Shown here in pieces: positions 1 through 8,255 of a stretch of DNA of 64,000 nucleotides. Made by a program: the position numbers and the translations under genes. The notes under the pieces are model-generated. The model was not told the DNA's origin and searched no databases. It saw nothing but the letters and a program-made list of their open reading frames with translations. The number at the start of each line of letters is the position of its first letter. The stretch's first letter is position 1. This DNA is from Neorhizobium galegae (lineage in GTDB: Bacteria > Pseudomonadota > Alphaproteobacteria > Rhizobiales > Rhizobiaceae): contig NZ_JAGIPH010000012.1 in the NCBI RefSeq assembly GCF_017877135.1, positions 1 to 64,000 of the forward strand, given 5' to 3'.

Positions 1-2182
1 CGGAAAACTCCAGCCTCCGCTGGCCCAATGTCTGGGAGCAGTTCAAAACCGCCGAGGCTCTAATCGCTGCTGGATGAAAGTTCAGCGGCAGGTCACAGGC
101 TTCATAGAATTTAGTCGAATCGTATGCCGCGTCCAGACTGGTCGTCTTCACGGTCTTGACGAACAGAGTGCCGCGATCTTTTGCTGGACCGAGCAGCACC
201 CCACGATGGCGATCGATATAAGCTTCGAGGTATTTGTAGAGGTCGAGCAAATCCGGCAGGATCAGGCGAAACGGCTTTTGTCCGAAGAATGATGAGCCCG
301 AGTTCTTGAAGGCGATTGAGGGGATGAGGACCTCCCATCCGTTTTCCCGATCGTTCCAGCGCAATTCACCGCATTTCATGTCCTCCAGCCGCCGCTCAGA
401 TGTCGGAAAATGCCCCCGCGGGCACATGCGAAGCTGTCGAAGGTTCTTTTGTCGAAGCCCAAGATACAGGCCGAGGCGCAGCAAAAGGAAAGAGCGGACC
501 GCTTCGGCTGCTGCCCGAGGATAACGATCTTCATCAGGCATGCGCTTCAGGATCTCATCCATGATCTTGCGGTATTCCGACATTGGGCTGTCTGCTTCGA
601 GGACTACCATGATCGGCTCGAACGGATCGCGATGGACACGCATGACACGCTGGATTTCCTTCGAGCGATTGGCAGCATGCCGGTGGAATGCGTCGCAGGT
701 GCCGTGCCAGTCACGCGCCGCAAAGTCTATCTCCTCCGGCGCGATCAGCCCTTCGATTGGCTGAACCTTCTTCAGGAGCTCCGGATGCTGGCGGATCCAG
801 CCCACCTCTGCCCGCGTGAGAGCTTGCGCCACCATCAGCATGTCTTCTTCCCATTTGGTGTAGAAGCCGCGGCGCTGCTCCCGCCATTGGAGGTACCAGT
901 CCCAGACGCCCGGGAAGATCAACAGGCCAAAGGTCAGTTGGCTGAGCGGCACACCGCGTCCTTTGACGACGCTGGCGGGTGAGGCAGCGAGTGCACCGAA
1001 CATGAGCCCGAGATGCTCGACCTTCTGGGATGCGGTTTCCTCTCCCCAAACTCCATTTCGTTGGAAGCCGATTGCGGTCAGCGTCGATGTCTTGAAGCGG
1101 ATCAGATCGGCCATCTCCATAGCCAACCGCGGCGGCGCGTCGACGACGCCGGACAGGAGATCAGGATCTTCAAAGGCCTCGGGATTGTGGCTCGTTCTTT
1201 CCGGTTTCATTTGTGGTCGTGGAGACAGGGTGCCTCCGCCATAGGTGACCCCCGGAAATCGTATCGCATAACGTTGCTTGGTGGCCGCCGCCTGGTAGCG
1301 GCGATAATCAGTCGAGCCCGAGATAATAACCCGGCGCACCCACTCGATGATTTCCTCCCGCTTGAAGAACGGCAAGCTGCTGAAATCGTCCGGAAGATGC
1401 CATGCAAGCCGTCGCCGCTCCGCAGCGCTGATGTCACCCATATCATGGCCGTATAGGGAGCGGGATTGGTGCCGCAGCTTTGCTTTGAAATAGCCCTGTC
1501 CCAGTCGGTAGCGCCGCTCGATACGGAAGAGGATCTCGAAGCTCGTCAGAGATCGCGGCACGCGCTCGCCCTGAACCCATGATAGCAGGGTCTTGTCGTC
1601 GAATGTCTCGCCCAGGCGAACGACGGCGCGGTAGAGTTGCCAGTAGCTCTCGCCGAACCGGCGCATGTGATAAACGAGCGCATCGCTAAAGCTCGCCGGA
1701 TCATCGGTCGCCTCAAACAATGGCTCAGGGAATGGGCTGATTGGTTTCGGTTGTGGTCTCCTCGGTACTGATGAGGAGGTAGCCGGGGTCTTGTCGGAGA
1801 GGATATGTCGAGGTCTGGAACGCGTCGCAGTTTCCACCTTGCGCCGAACAGTATGCCGCGATTTCGTGCGTGTTTTCCTCGACTGTATGTCGTCGGCGGC
1901 AGGTGGTTCGCCGAGCCAGCGGATAATCGCGTCCAGTCCCGGACGGAGCGCCTTCTTTAATTCGGCCGTCAATTGGTTTTCGATCCCGCATGCCTCGCCG
2001 ATGGCCGTCCAATCCATACGCCCACTAACGATCGGTGGTGGCCGGCGGTGGATGACAAGACCAACGAGATAGGGCCGAATGCTTTCCAGAACTCGCTGTG
2101 AGGCGATTGGCGCGATGCGCACCTCGCAGAAATCCGAGATTTTTTGTTGAAAGTGATGAGTTGAAAGATCGTGTTTTGACAT
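1..2182 (-). CDS. Large tyrosine-recombinase-like protein (3' end outside window)
   Basis: An uninterrupted minus-strand reading frame of 727 codons begins with ATG at 2182 and leaves the window at base 1, so the C terminus is missing. I translated it by hand and found no stop. The C-terminal part contains LRLGLYLGLRQKNLRQL near residue 576, matching the first-arginine box of tyrosine recombinases. A lysine follows in a beta-strand-like segment (IPSIAFKNSG), then YEACDLPLNFHPAAIRAS just before the edge. The H-x-x-R and Tyr boxes would lie outside. Residues about 150-215 (RRFGESYWQLYRAVVRLGET) look like a helix-turn-helix DNA-binding segment. The protein is far larger than a normal 300-400-residue integrase, so it may belong to the large multi-gene transposase or integrase groups of mobile elements. 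It sits beside hipBA, as expected at an island edge. Family assignment is inference; the open frame is certain. Confidence 0.72.
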   Translation of the reverse strand, partial: MSKHDLSTHHFQQKISDFCEVRIAPIASQRVLESIRPYLVGLVIHRRPPPIVSGRMDWTAIGEACGIENQLTAELKKALRPGLDAIIRWLGEPPAADDIQSRKTRTKSRHTVRRKVETATRSRPRHILSDKTPATSSSVPRRPQPKPISPFPEPLFEATDDPASFSDALVYHMRRFGESYWQLYRAVVRLGETFDDKTLLSWVQGERVPRSLTSFEILFRIERRYRLGQGYFKAKLRHQSRSLYGHDMGDISAAERRRLAWHLPDDFSSLPFFKREEIIEWVRRVIISGSTDYRRYQAAATKQRYAIRFPGVTYGGGTLSPRPQMKPERTSHNPEAFEDPDLLSGVVDAPPRLAMEMADLIRFKTSTLTAIGFQRNGVWGEETASQKVEHLGLMFGALAASPASVVKGRGVPLSQLTFGLLIFPGVWDWYLQWREQRRGFYTKWEEDMLMVAQALTRAEVGWIRQHPELLKKVQPIEGLIAPEEIDFAARDWHGTCDAFHRHAANRSKEIQRVMRVHRDPFEPIMVVLEADSPMSEYRKIMDEILKRMPDEDRYPRAAAEAVRSFLLLRLGLYLGLRQKNLRQLRMCPRGHFPTSERRLEDMKCGELRWNDRENGWEVLIPSIAFKNSGSSFFGQKPFRLILPDLLDLYKYLEAYIDRHRGVLLGPAKDRGTLFVKTVKTTSLDAAYDSTKFYEACDLPLNFHPAAIRASAVLNCSQTLGQRRLEFS

Positions 2183-2444
2183 TCTCTTATTCCGTTCTCT
2201 CGGCGCCGGTGCCGAGCGCGGGCGGGTAGGAGCGGACATTTAAAAAAAGGGTGTATTGCGGGTGTGCTTCCAGTTTCGGTGCCCAGATTGTCTGGCGTCC
2301 TATCAGCAGAGAAAGCAAAATTGATCGGTAAAAGGATCTCTTATTCTCATATGATCCCTATTGGCGGTATTTAGTTTGACATGAGCGTTGCAGTGAGATA
2401 CGTGAACATATCATAATGGGAAAAATGAAGCGTTAAGGTATCGT
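2183..2444. promoter_or_regulatory. Divergent intergenic region, recombinase-like gene / hipBA
   Basis: This 262-base AT-richer gap separates the minus-strand recombinase-like gene from hipB. It contains TTGACA near 2374 and AT-rich palindromic bits (CATATG near 2350, CATATCAT near 2407) that could be hipB operators. A GC-rich inverted repeat, CTCGGC-N6-GCCGAG, lies near 2199-2216. AAGG about 8 bases before 2445 is a plausible ribosome site for hipB. No element here is certain. Confidence 0.3.
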
Positions 2445-2756
2445 ATGAAGTCGGATTCTGAGGCCCTTCAGGAGATAGGGCGGTTGCTCAAGACGTCGCG
2501 CAAGACTTTGGGCCTCACCCAGGAGCGGGTTGCGGATATGGCGGGTATATCGCGACCGCGCTACCGCGAGATTGAGGCTGGAGTCAGCGCTGCCCGTACG
2601 ACCACTCTGATCAACATTGGTCGTGCGCTTGGTCTGGAACTGATGCTCATCCCGCAGGCTATGGTCCCGGCGGTTGAAGCTTTACTGCAGCCAGGTGGCG
2701 CCGAAGATGACCTTCCTGCTTTCGTCGCCAGTCCTGATGGTGATGGCAATGTCTGA
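2445..2756 (+). CDS. hipB: HipB-like XRE-family antitoxin
   Basis: A 103-residue protein with a Cro/CI helix-turn-helix at about residues 10-65. The segment LGLTQERVADMAGISRPRYR shows the usual second and third helices, and an acidic tail follows. It sits directly before and overlaps hipA, the standard order for type II HipBA modules. There the HTH protein neutralises the HipA kinase and represses its own operon with it. The short C-terminal extension (residues 75-103) probably contacts HipA. Regulation is likely autorepression at the AT-rich palindromes upstream. Function is inferred from the fold plus the adjacent kinase. Confidence 0.85.
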   Translation: MKSDSEALQEIGRLLKTSRKTLGLTQERVADMAGISRPRYREIEAGVSAARTTTLINIGRALGLELMLIPQAMVPAVEALLQPGGAEDDLPAFVASPDGDGNV

Positions 2757-4002
2757 TGCGCCTCTTGATCCAAGATCTATAACCTCACTGGACGTGCTGC
2801 TGAATGACCTGAAGGTCGGCATGATCGTGAGGACGCCGGGAGACTTCAACGCGTTCAGCTTTGAGGAGAGCTATCGACAGACGGGTGGTTTTCCAGTGCT
2901 CAGTTTGTCATTTCGCGCGGCACATGGGGGTTTGCGGAAGGACCCGAAGCCTGTCGCAAGGGCTTTGCCATCGTTCTTTGCGAACCTTCTTCCAGAGGAT
3001 AAACTGCGCGAGGCGATGGAGAAGCACCATTCAGGTAGCGTGCGAGCAGGAAATGATTTTGATTTGCTCGCAGCACTCGGATCGGATCTGCCGGGGGCTG
3101 TCCGAATTGTGCCGAGCGAAGGCACCGTTGTTCGTAATGAGCGTTTGATACCCCCCAGACCGAAGGCCCGGTTTTCGCTCGCCGGCGTGCAGATGAAACT
3201 CTCCGTCATCAAAAACACAGGCAAGGGCGGCGGTCTGACGATCCCCTTAGGCGACGAGCAGGGTTCATATATCGCCAAGTTTCCATCGACATCATTTCCC
3301 GGTGTCTCGGAAAACGAATTTGCAAATCTCGCATTGGCCGAAGCGATTGGTATGGACGTGCCGGAACGCGAGCTCGTGGAACAATCGCAGTTCGAGGGTA
3401 TGCCGGAGGAGTTTAAGACATTGTCCGACGGCAAAGTCCTCCTCGTCAAACGTTTCGATCGCATTGCCGGTGGTGAGCGCGTCCATATCGAAGATTTCGC
3501 TCAGGTATTCGGCGTCTATCCGTCTCAAAAATATGACGGGGCGGCCTACCACGATATCGCTGCGGCTCTTGGGGTCGCCGTTTCTTCAGCGGCAGCCCTC
3601 GAGTTCGTCCGACGACTTGCTTTGGCTACCCTGACAGGCAATGGCGACATGCACCTCAAGAATTGGTCGCTGATTTATCATGGGAAGGGCGACAAGCCGG
3701 CACTCGCTCCAGTCTATGATGTGCTCTCGACTGTCCCTTACATTCCGTCGGACGCCATGGCACTGTCGCTGGCCGGGGAAAGGTCGTTCAAGGCAATGAA
3801 CGCCCAGCGATGGAAAGTCTTCGCCCATCGTGCGCGACTGCCTGAAGCTGCTGTGCTGAAGGCTGTTACGGAGACAGTCGAGCGCGTCAACCAGTCTTGG
3901 TGGTCTCTGCCTGAACGAGCTGTTCTCCCCGATAGAGTGCTGGAACGGATTGACGCCCACATCAAGCTGATGTCGACGATCCTCGGCACGTGCGCTGATT
4001 AG
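2749..4002 (+). CDS. hipA: HipA-like serine/threonine kinase toxin
   Basis: A 417-residue protein with the HipA N-subdomain-1 (about 10-115) and the HipA kinase core. The box RPKARFSLAGVQMKLSV is the conserved HipA P-loop/glycine-rich segment. NGDMHLKNWSL carries the catalytic Asp and Asn, and YDVLSTVPY is the metal-binding Asp box. All expected catalytic residues are present, so it should be active. Known HipA proteins phosphorylate GltX or related targets and cause dormancy. ATG at 2749 overlaps the hipB stop (translational coupling); in-frame ATGs at 2737 and 2743 are alternatives. The module lies between a recombinase-like gene and a tRNA-like repeat, consistent with an island-stabilising addiction module. 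Confidence 0.9.
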   Translation: MSDAPLDPRSITSLDVLLNDLKVGMIVRTPGDFNAFSFEESYRQTGGFPVLSLSFRAAHGGLRKDPKPVARALPSFFANLLPEDKLREAMEKHHSGSVRAGNDFDLLAALGSDLPGAVRIVPSEGTVVRNERLIPPRPKARFSLAGVQMKLSVIKNTGKGGGLTIPLGDEQGSYIAKFPSTSFPGVSENEFANLALAEAIGMDVPERELVEQSQFEGMPEEFKTLSDGKVLLVKRFDRIAGGERVHIEDFAQVFGVYPSQKYDGAAYHDIAAALGVAVSSAAALEFVRRLALATLTGNGDMHLKNWSLIYHGKGDKPALAPVYDVLSTVPYIPSDAMALSLAGERSFKAMNAQRWKVFAHRARLPEAAVLKAVTETVERVNQSWWSLPERAVLPDRVLERIDAHIKLMSTILGTCAD

Positions 4003-4322
4003 CAATGGGTGTTTTTGCGTAACCCGGAGCAGTTTCATAGCCCACCAATGCCGATAGGGTTACCGGTTCGTATCCCTTCAAGAGCTTGAAAGACATTCAA
4101 ATCTCCGATTATTCGCTGATGCGTTCAGATATCTCTTTACGTGAGCAGTCTCGCCATCCGCCCTCTGATTTTGTCGTGAGCGGGGGTGAAGTCATGGCGA
4201 CACTCGTCCATACAAACTTCGTCTGACCCCATCGTCGAATGGCTCATGGTACGGAATGAACTGAATTAGCCCCACTGCGACCGCTAGAGGGGCTGTCTTC
4301 ATTGCAAAATACCAGGCGCGTC
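4003..4322. other. Intergenic gap with tRNA-like repeat copy
   Basis: About 320 bases with no gene I can support. The only notable element is the tRNA T-arm-like repeat at 4065-4091, listed separately. A promoter for the downstream biotin carboxylase operon must lie here, but I cannot point to convincing -35 and -10 boxes. Confidence 0.3.
4065..4091 (+). repeat. Putative attachment-site-like direct repeat, left copy
   Basis: These 27 bases match 28016-28042 at 23 of 27 positions, in the same orientation. Both begin GGTTCG and contain ATCCC and AAGAGCTT, and the first half looks like a tRNA T-loop and stem. Stem pairing is too poor for a working tRNA. I read it as a possible attL- or attR-like duplication of a tRNA 3' end. 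Confidence 0.4.
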
Positions 4323-4751
4323 ATGGATCTGTCGAAAATCAAAGCACTCATCGATTTTGTCGGTCAATCGAACGTGTCCGAACTTGCGGTCACCGAAAAG
4401 GACGTTACGGTCCGCATTTTTCGCAACCACCCGTCCGGCCATGCTTCCTCGACCCCAACGAACGCTGCGGCAGTTGCCACCACGTCTGAGAGTGCCATCG
4501 CTCAAACCCCGGCTGCTGCCGTGCCCGTCAAGGCCCCTGTCTTTGGCGTGCTGCACCGAGCGCCGGCCCCGGGCGAGCCACCCTTCGTGAAGCTCGGCGA
4601 TGCAGTCGAGGCGGGGCAGACGCTCTTCGTCATCGAGGCGATGAAGGTCTTCAACACGATTTCAGCCCCGCGCTCGGGGCGCATTGTCCACCTCACAGAC
4701 ATTGATGGCGGTGAGGTGGAGACGGGCAACCTGCTGGCGGAGATCGCTTGA
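4323..4751 (+). CDS. Biotin carboxyl carrier protein, AccB-like
   Basis: A 142-residue protein with an N-terminal helical region, an Ala/Pro/Thr-rich linker (about 42-70) and a C-terminal biotinyl domain. The biotinylation box VIEAMKVFNTI is intact, so the lysine should carry biotin. ATG at 4323 gives the usual AccB start (MDLSKIKALIDF); a TTG at 4302 would add seven residues. The stop overlaps the ATG of the next gene by one base, which indicates coupling. Because PxpB/PxpC-type carboxyltransferase-like genes follow in the same operon, the partner is more likely these than acetyl-CoA carboxylase AccA/AccD. That partner assignment is inference. Confidence 0.88.
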   Translation: MDLSKIKALIDFVGQSNVSELAVTEKDVTVRIFRNHPSGHASSTPTNAAAVATTSESAIAQTPAAAVPVKAPVFGVLHRAPAPGEPPFVKLGDAVEAGQTLFVIEAMKVFNTISAPRSGRIVHLTDIDGGEVETGNLLAEIA

Positions 4752-6130
4752 TGTCGCCCTTTCCCGACCATAAGCCGCTTTTTGACACAGTCCTCATCGC
4801 AAACCGCGGCGAGATCGCAACGCGCGTTCAGCGCGCCTGCCGCGATCTCGGGCTTAAAACCGTGGCAGTCTGTTCCGAACCGGATCGCGACGCGTCCTAC
4901 GGCAAATCTGCGGACGTGTTTCTCTGCATCGGCCCGTCCAGCGCGTCCAAAAGCTATCTGAACAAGGACGCCATTCTTCTCGCAGCCCGTTTGACCGGGG
5001 CAGGGGCCATTCATCCCGGCTACGGCTTTCTTTCGGAAAATGCAGCCTTTGCCGAGGCTATCGAGACTGCGGGACTGGTTTTTATCGGGCCGACTGCCGC
5101 CTCGATTGCCACAATGGGGGACAAGATCGCGGCGAAGCGCGCAATGATCGCGGCTGGCGTGCCCTGCGTTCCCGGTCCGGACACGGCGTTGCCGGACGAC
5201 CAGAGCCTCGTCGAACAGATCGCGCTCGACATCGGTTACCCTGTGATCATCAAGGCGACAGGTGGCGGCGGTGGTCGCGGCATGCGGGTGGTGACGGAGC
5301 CGGCCCGGTTGCAGGACGCGCTTGCGCTGACGCGGGAGGAGGCGCGCCAGGCCTTTGGTTCGCCGGCGCTCTACATGGAGAAGTTTCTCCAGCATCCGCG
5401 TCATATCGAAATTCAGGTCCTCTGCGACGCCCATGGTAACGCCGTGTGGCTTGGGCATCGCGATTGCTCCATGCAGCGGCGTCACCAGAAGGTTGTCGAG
5501 GAAGCCCCGGCCCCCGGGATTGCTCCCGAGATCATCGGGCCGGTCGGTGAAGCCTGTGTCGAGGCCTGCCGGCAGATCGGATATCGCGGGGTCGGAACCT
5601 TCGAGTTTCTTTATGAGAACGGAGCGTTTTACTTCATCGAGATGAACACGCGGCTGCAGGTCGAGCATCCGGTCACCGAGCTGACGGCCGGGATCGATAT
5701 CGTCCAGCAGCAGATCAAGGCGGCGCAGGGCATTCCGTTGGAACTGACCCAACAGCAGGTGACGTGCAAAGGCCATTCCTTCGAGTGCCGCATCAATGCC
5801 GAGGACCCCGAAACATTCATGTCATCTGCGGGCGTGATCACCGGGCTCGAGCTGCCTGAAGGAGAGGGCATCCGCGTCGATACCCACATCCATGCTGGCT
5901 ACAAGGTCTCCCCCTATTACGACTCGCTGATTGCCAAGGTGATCGTCCATGCGCCGACGCGTACCGAAGCATTGGCCAGGATGCGCCAGGCGCTTGCCGA
6001 CACGCGCGTGGATGGCATCTCCACCAACATTTCGTTCCTGCGCGCACTGTTCGATGATGCGGCTTTTGCGAAAGGCGAGACCGACATCCACTATCTGGAG
6101 CAATGGCTGAAACAGAGGGCCACGCCATGA
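4751..6130 (+). CDS. Biotin carboxylase, AccC-like
   Basis: 459 residues, the normal AccC length, with a biotin carboxylase N-domain starting LIANRGEIATRV, an ATP-grasp domain and a C-domain. Visible motifs include the glycine-rich ATP loop KATGGGGGRGMR, HPRHIEIQVL, and the catalytic block FIEMNTRLQVEHPVTE. It catalyses ATP- and bicarbonate-dependent carboxylation of biotin on the carrier. It overlaps the carrier gene before it by one base and the degenerate carrier gene after it by four, so the genes form one operon. The operon context points to a dedicated carboxylase with the PxpB/PxpC-like subunits, not the housekeeping acetyl-CoA carboxylase. Confidence 0.92.
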   Translation: MSPFPDHKPLFDTVLIANRGEIATRVQRACRDLGLKTVAVCSEPDRDASYGKSADVFLCIGPSSASKSYLNKDAILLAARLTGAGAIHPGYGFLSENAAFAEAIETAGLVFIGPTAASIATMGDKIAAKRAMIAAGVPCVPGPDTALPDDQSLVEQIALDIGYPVIIKATGGGGGRGMRVVTEPARLQDALALTREEARQAFGSPALYMEKFLQHPRHIEIQVLCDAHGNAVWLGHRDCSMQRRHQKVVEEAPAPGIAPEIIGPVGEACVEACRQIGYRGVGTFEFLYENGAFYFIEMNTRLQVEHPVTELTAGIDIVQQQIKAAQGIPLELTQQQVTCKGHSFECRINAEDPETFMSSAGVITGLELPEGEGIRVDTHIHAGYKVSPYYDSLIAKVIVHAPTRTEALARMRQALADTRVDGISTNISFLRALFDDAAFAKGETDIHYLEQWLKQRATP

Positions 6131-6525
6131 GCGAGATCGACTTCAGCGATCCGAAAACGATTGCCTTTCTGACCGAAGTGCTCACGGCAGCCGGTGTGGA
6201 CGGATTGGAAATCTCAAGCGCCTCCGGGAAACTGCGCATTGTCGTCTCCGGTGGTGAAAACCACGTTTCGCAAGCGGCCAGAGCTTCATCCAAACCCGCT
6301 GTGATCAATGCACCGATGGCCGGGATTTTTCAGCTCCGGGATTCCGCGTCAGCAGACCTTCCACATTCCGTCGCTGCCGCCGATGTTCTGGGCTTTTTGC
6401 GGGTCGGTCATGTTCTGGTTCCCCTGAAAGCGGGACATTCCGGTGTCTTGAGCAGGCGGTTGATAGAACCTGGCACGCTGGTCGGGTTCGGTGATGCCCT
6501 GTTCGAGATCGAGGCCCAGTCATGA
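6127..6525 (+). CDS. Second, degenerate BCCP-like protein
   Basis: 132 residues with the same layout as the carrier at 4323: an N-terminal helical part, a linker, then a barrel-like domain starting APMAGIF and ending GDALFEIE. In place of the biotinylation box EAMK it has VPLK. A lysine survives at the aligned position, but the Glu-Ala-Met that biotin ligase reads is lost. It may be unmodified, modified poorly, or a structural subunit. It overlaps accC and pxpB, so its stoichiometric expression seems to be selected. ATG at 6127 was chosen because it gives a four-base overlap; an upstream start at 6103 lies inside accC. Confidence 0.75.
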   Translation: MSEIDFSDPKTIAFLTEVLTAAGVDGLEISSASGKLRIVVSGGENHVSQAARASSKPAVINAPMAGIFQLRDSASADLPHSVAAADVLGFLRVGHVLVPLKAGHSGVLSRRLIEPGTLVGFGDALFEIEAQS

Positions 6526-7229
6526 TAGCGACAGTGCACACACACATGCAGCCATTGACCATCATTCCCGTCGTCAAGGACCATGCTCGCATCTCCGCGA
6601 TCGGCAGCCGATCCTTTCTGCTGGAGGCGCCCGGTGAGTTCGACCTGCCTGCCCAGCGTCGCATCTGGGCCCTGTCCCAGACGCTGAAGGGCTGGACCGA
6701 TCTGGTGGAAATCATTCCCGGCATGACCAACCTTCTCGCCATTTTCAAGCAGACGCCCGAGGATCCGGCTGAGGTCATCGATCGGCTGTCAGAGGCCTGG
6801 GACGCTGCTCGCAGCATCGATCTTGCCGGGAAAACCATCGAGATCCCCGTTCATTACGGTGGACAATATGCGACCGATCTGCCGGCATTGTGTGACCTGT
6901 CGGGGCTTGCCGATCGCGAGGTGGTCCGCATCCATCACGAGGCGATCTACCGGGTGTTCGCGCTCGGCAGCGCGCCGGGCTTTGGCTATCTCCACGGTCT
7001 CGATCCCCGCATCTACATGCCCCGCAAGACCGTGCCGTCGCTGAAGATGGAGAAGGGCTGTGTGACAATTGGCGGGATGCAGACGGGGGTTGCCATGCTC
7101 ACCGGACCCAATGGCTGGAACTCCATCGGCTTTGCCGATCTGCAGATGTTTGACCCGCAGTCTCTGACGCCGGCCATGATGGCGCCGGGCGACATTGTCC
7201 GGTTCTTGCCCGCGAGGATCGAGCTATGA
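6522..7229 (+). CDS. pxpB: PxpB / KipI-like carboxyltransferase subunit 1
   Basis: A 235-residue AHS1-domain protein (PxpB, KipI, allophanate hydrolase subunit 1 family). The diagnostic block GSAPGFGYLHGLDPRIYMPR and the later GGMQTGVAMLTGPNGWNSIG are present. In Escherichia coli PxpA, PxpB and PxpC together form the ATP-dependent 5-oxoprolinase. In urea carboxylase the homologous region is part of the carboxyltransferase domain. The ATG overlaps the previous stop and the gene's end overlaps pxpC by four bases. The neighbouring biotin carboxylase makes a carboxyltransferase role equally plausible here. Confidence 0.9.
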   Translation: MIATVHTHMQPLTIIPVVKDHARISAIGSRSFLLEAPGEFDLPAQRRIWALSQTLKGWTDLVEIIPGMTNLLAIFKQTPEDPAEVIDRLSEAWDAARSIDLAGKTIEIPVHYGGQYATDLPALCDLSGLADREVVRIHHEAIYRVFALGSAPGFGYLHGLDPRIYMPRKTVPSLKMEKGCVTIGGMQTGVAMLTGPNGWNSIGFADLQMFDPQSLTPAMMAPGDIVRFLPARIEL

Positions 7230-8221
7230 TTGAAATCCTCGAAACCGGCCCCTTCAACACCGTACAGGACCTTGGACGTCCGGGTTATCGCGATATCGGT
7301 GTTTCGGCCAGCGGCGCCATGGACTCGCTCGCGGTGAGGATCGGTAACAGTCTTGTCGGCAATGACGAGGGCGCAGCCGCGCTGGAGATCCAGACATTTC
7401 CGTTCCGCCTGCGATTCACCGAGCGGACCGGCTTTGCCATCGCCGGAACGGATGGCAACCCGGTCCTAGACGGTATCGAACTGCCTGCATGGTGCGCCTT
7501 TACTGCCGAGGCGGGCCAGATTCTTGAGTTGAGGCAGCCACCAAAGCTCGCGCGTGCTTACGTCTGCGTGGCCGGAGGCGTGGACGTGCCGTCGGTCATG
7601 GGCTCGCGCAGCACCTCTTTGCGCGGCGGCTTTGGCGGATATGCAGGCCGGCCTCTGGTGAAGGGCGACCAGATAATCGCGGGGGCGGCCTCGACCAACA
7701 TTCCGCTGCCCGCCTCGGGTCTGGCGGTGGTGGAGCCGTCGATAGTCCTGCAGGATGTCTTCCCTTCATCCCCTGATGGAACTTTGCTGATCCGTGCCCT
7801 GCCGGCCGGCGAACATGGCCTCTTTGCGGATGATGGCAAGGCGTTCTGGGATCAGACCTGGCGCATTTCCTCGCGCAGCGACCGCACGGGCTACCGCCTT
7901 TCCGGCGACGCCATCGTGCCGACGGAAACCGTCGAGATGCGATCGCATGGCGTGGTGCCGGGCGTGATCCAGGTTCCGCCCGGTGGCGAACCCATCGTGC
8001 AGATGAGCGACGCAAATACGGCCGGTGGTTATCCCAAGATTGCCGGTGTCATCGAATGCGATCTGTGGCGGCTCGGCCAGGCCCGGATCGGCAGCCGCGT
8101 GCAGTTCGTCCGTTCGAGCCACGCGGAAGCACGGGCAGTGGAAAAAGCCGTCGAACGCTACATCGCAGATTTGAGGCAGACCATACCGATGGTCAAGCGC
8201 GCTCTGAAGGCAATGGCTTGA
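7226..8221 (+). CDS. pxpC: PxpC / KipA-like carboxyltransferase subunit 2
   Basis: A 331-residue AHS2-domain protein. It starts with the family signature (TVQDLGRPGYRDIGVSASGAMD) and contains GGFGGYAGRPL and VPPGGEPIVQMSDANTAGGYP. The length matches single-domain PxpC/KipA proteins. It works with PxpB as a heteromer; in urea carboxylase the equivalent segments move carboxyl groups from biotin to the substrate. The gene is translationally coupled to pxpB and separated from pxpA by only 34 bases. Confidence 0.92.
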   Translation: MIEILETGPFNTVQDLGRPGYRDIGVSASGAMDSLAVRIGNSLVGNDEGAAALEIQTFPFRLRFTERTGFAIAGTDGNPVLDGIELPAWCAFTAEAGQILELRQPPKLARAYVCVAGGVDVPSVMGSRSTSLRGGFGGYAGRPLVKGDQIIAGAASTNIPLPASGLAVVEPSIVLQDVFPSSPDGTLLIRALPAGEHGLFADDGKAFWDQTWRISSRSDRTGYRLSGDAIVPTETVEMRSHGVVPGVIQVPPGGEPIVQMSDANTAGGYPKIAGVIECDLWRLGQARIGSRVQFVRSSHAEARAVEKAVERYIADLRQTIPMVKRALKAMA

Positions 8222-8255
8222 GCATGTTGGCTATCGGTATCGAGAGGAGCGCAGG

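Noticed and set aside
4502..5776. 424-codon minus-strand frame across biotin carboxylase
   Set aside because: The sense strand encodes a canonical biotin carboxylase.
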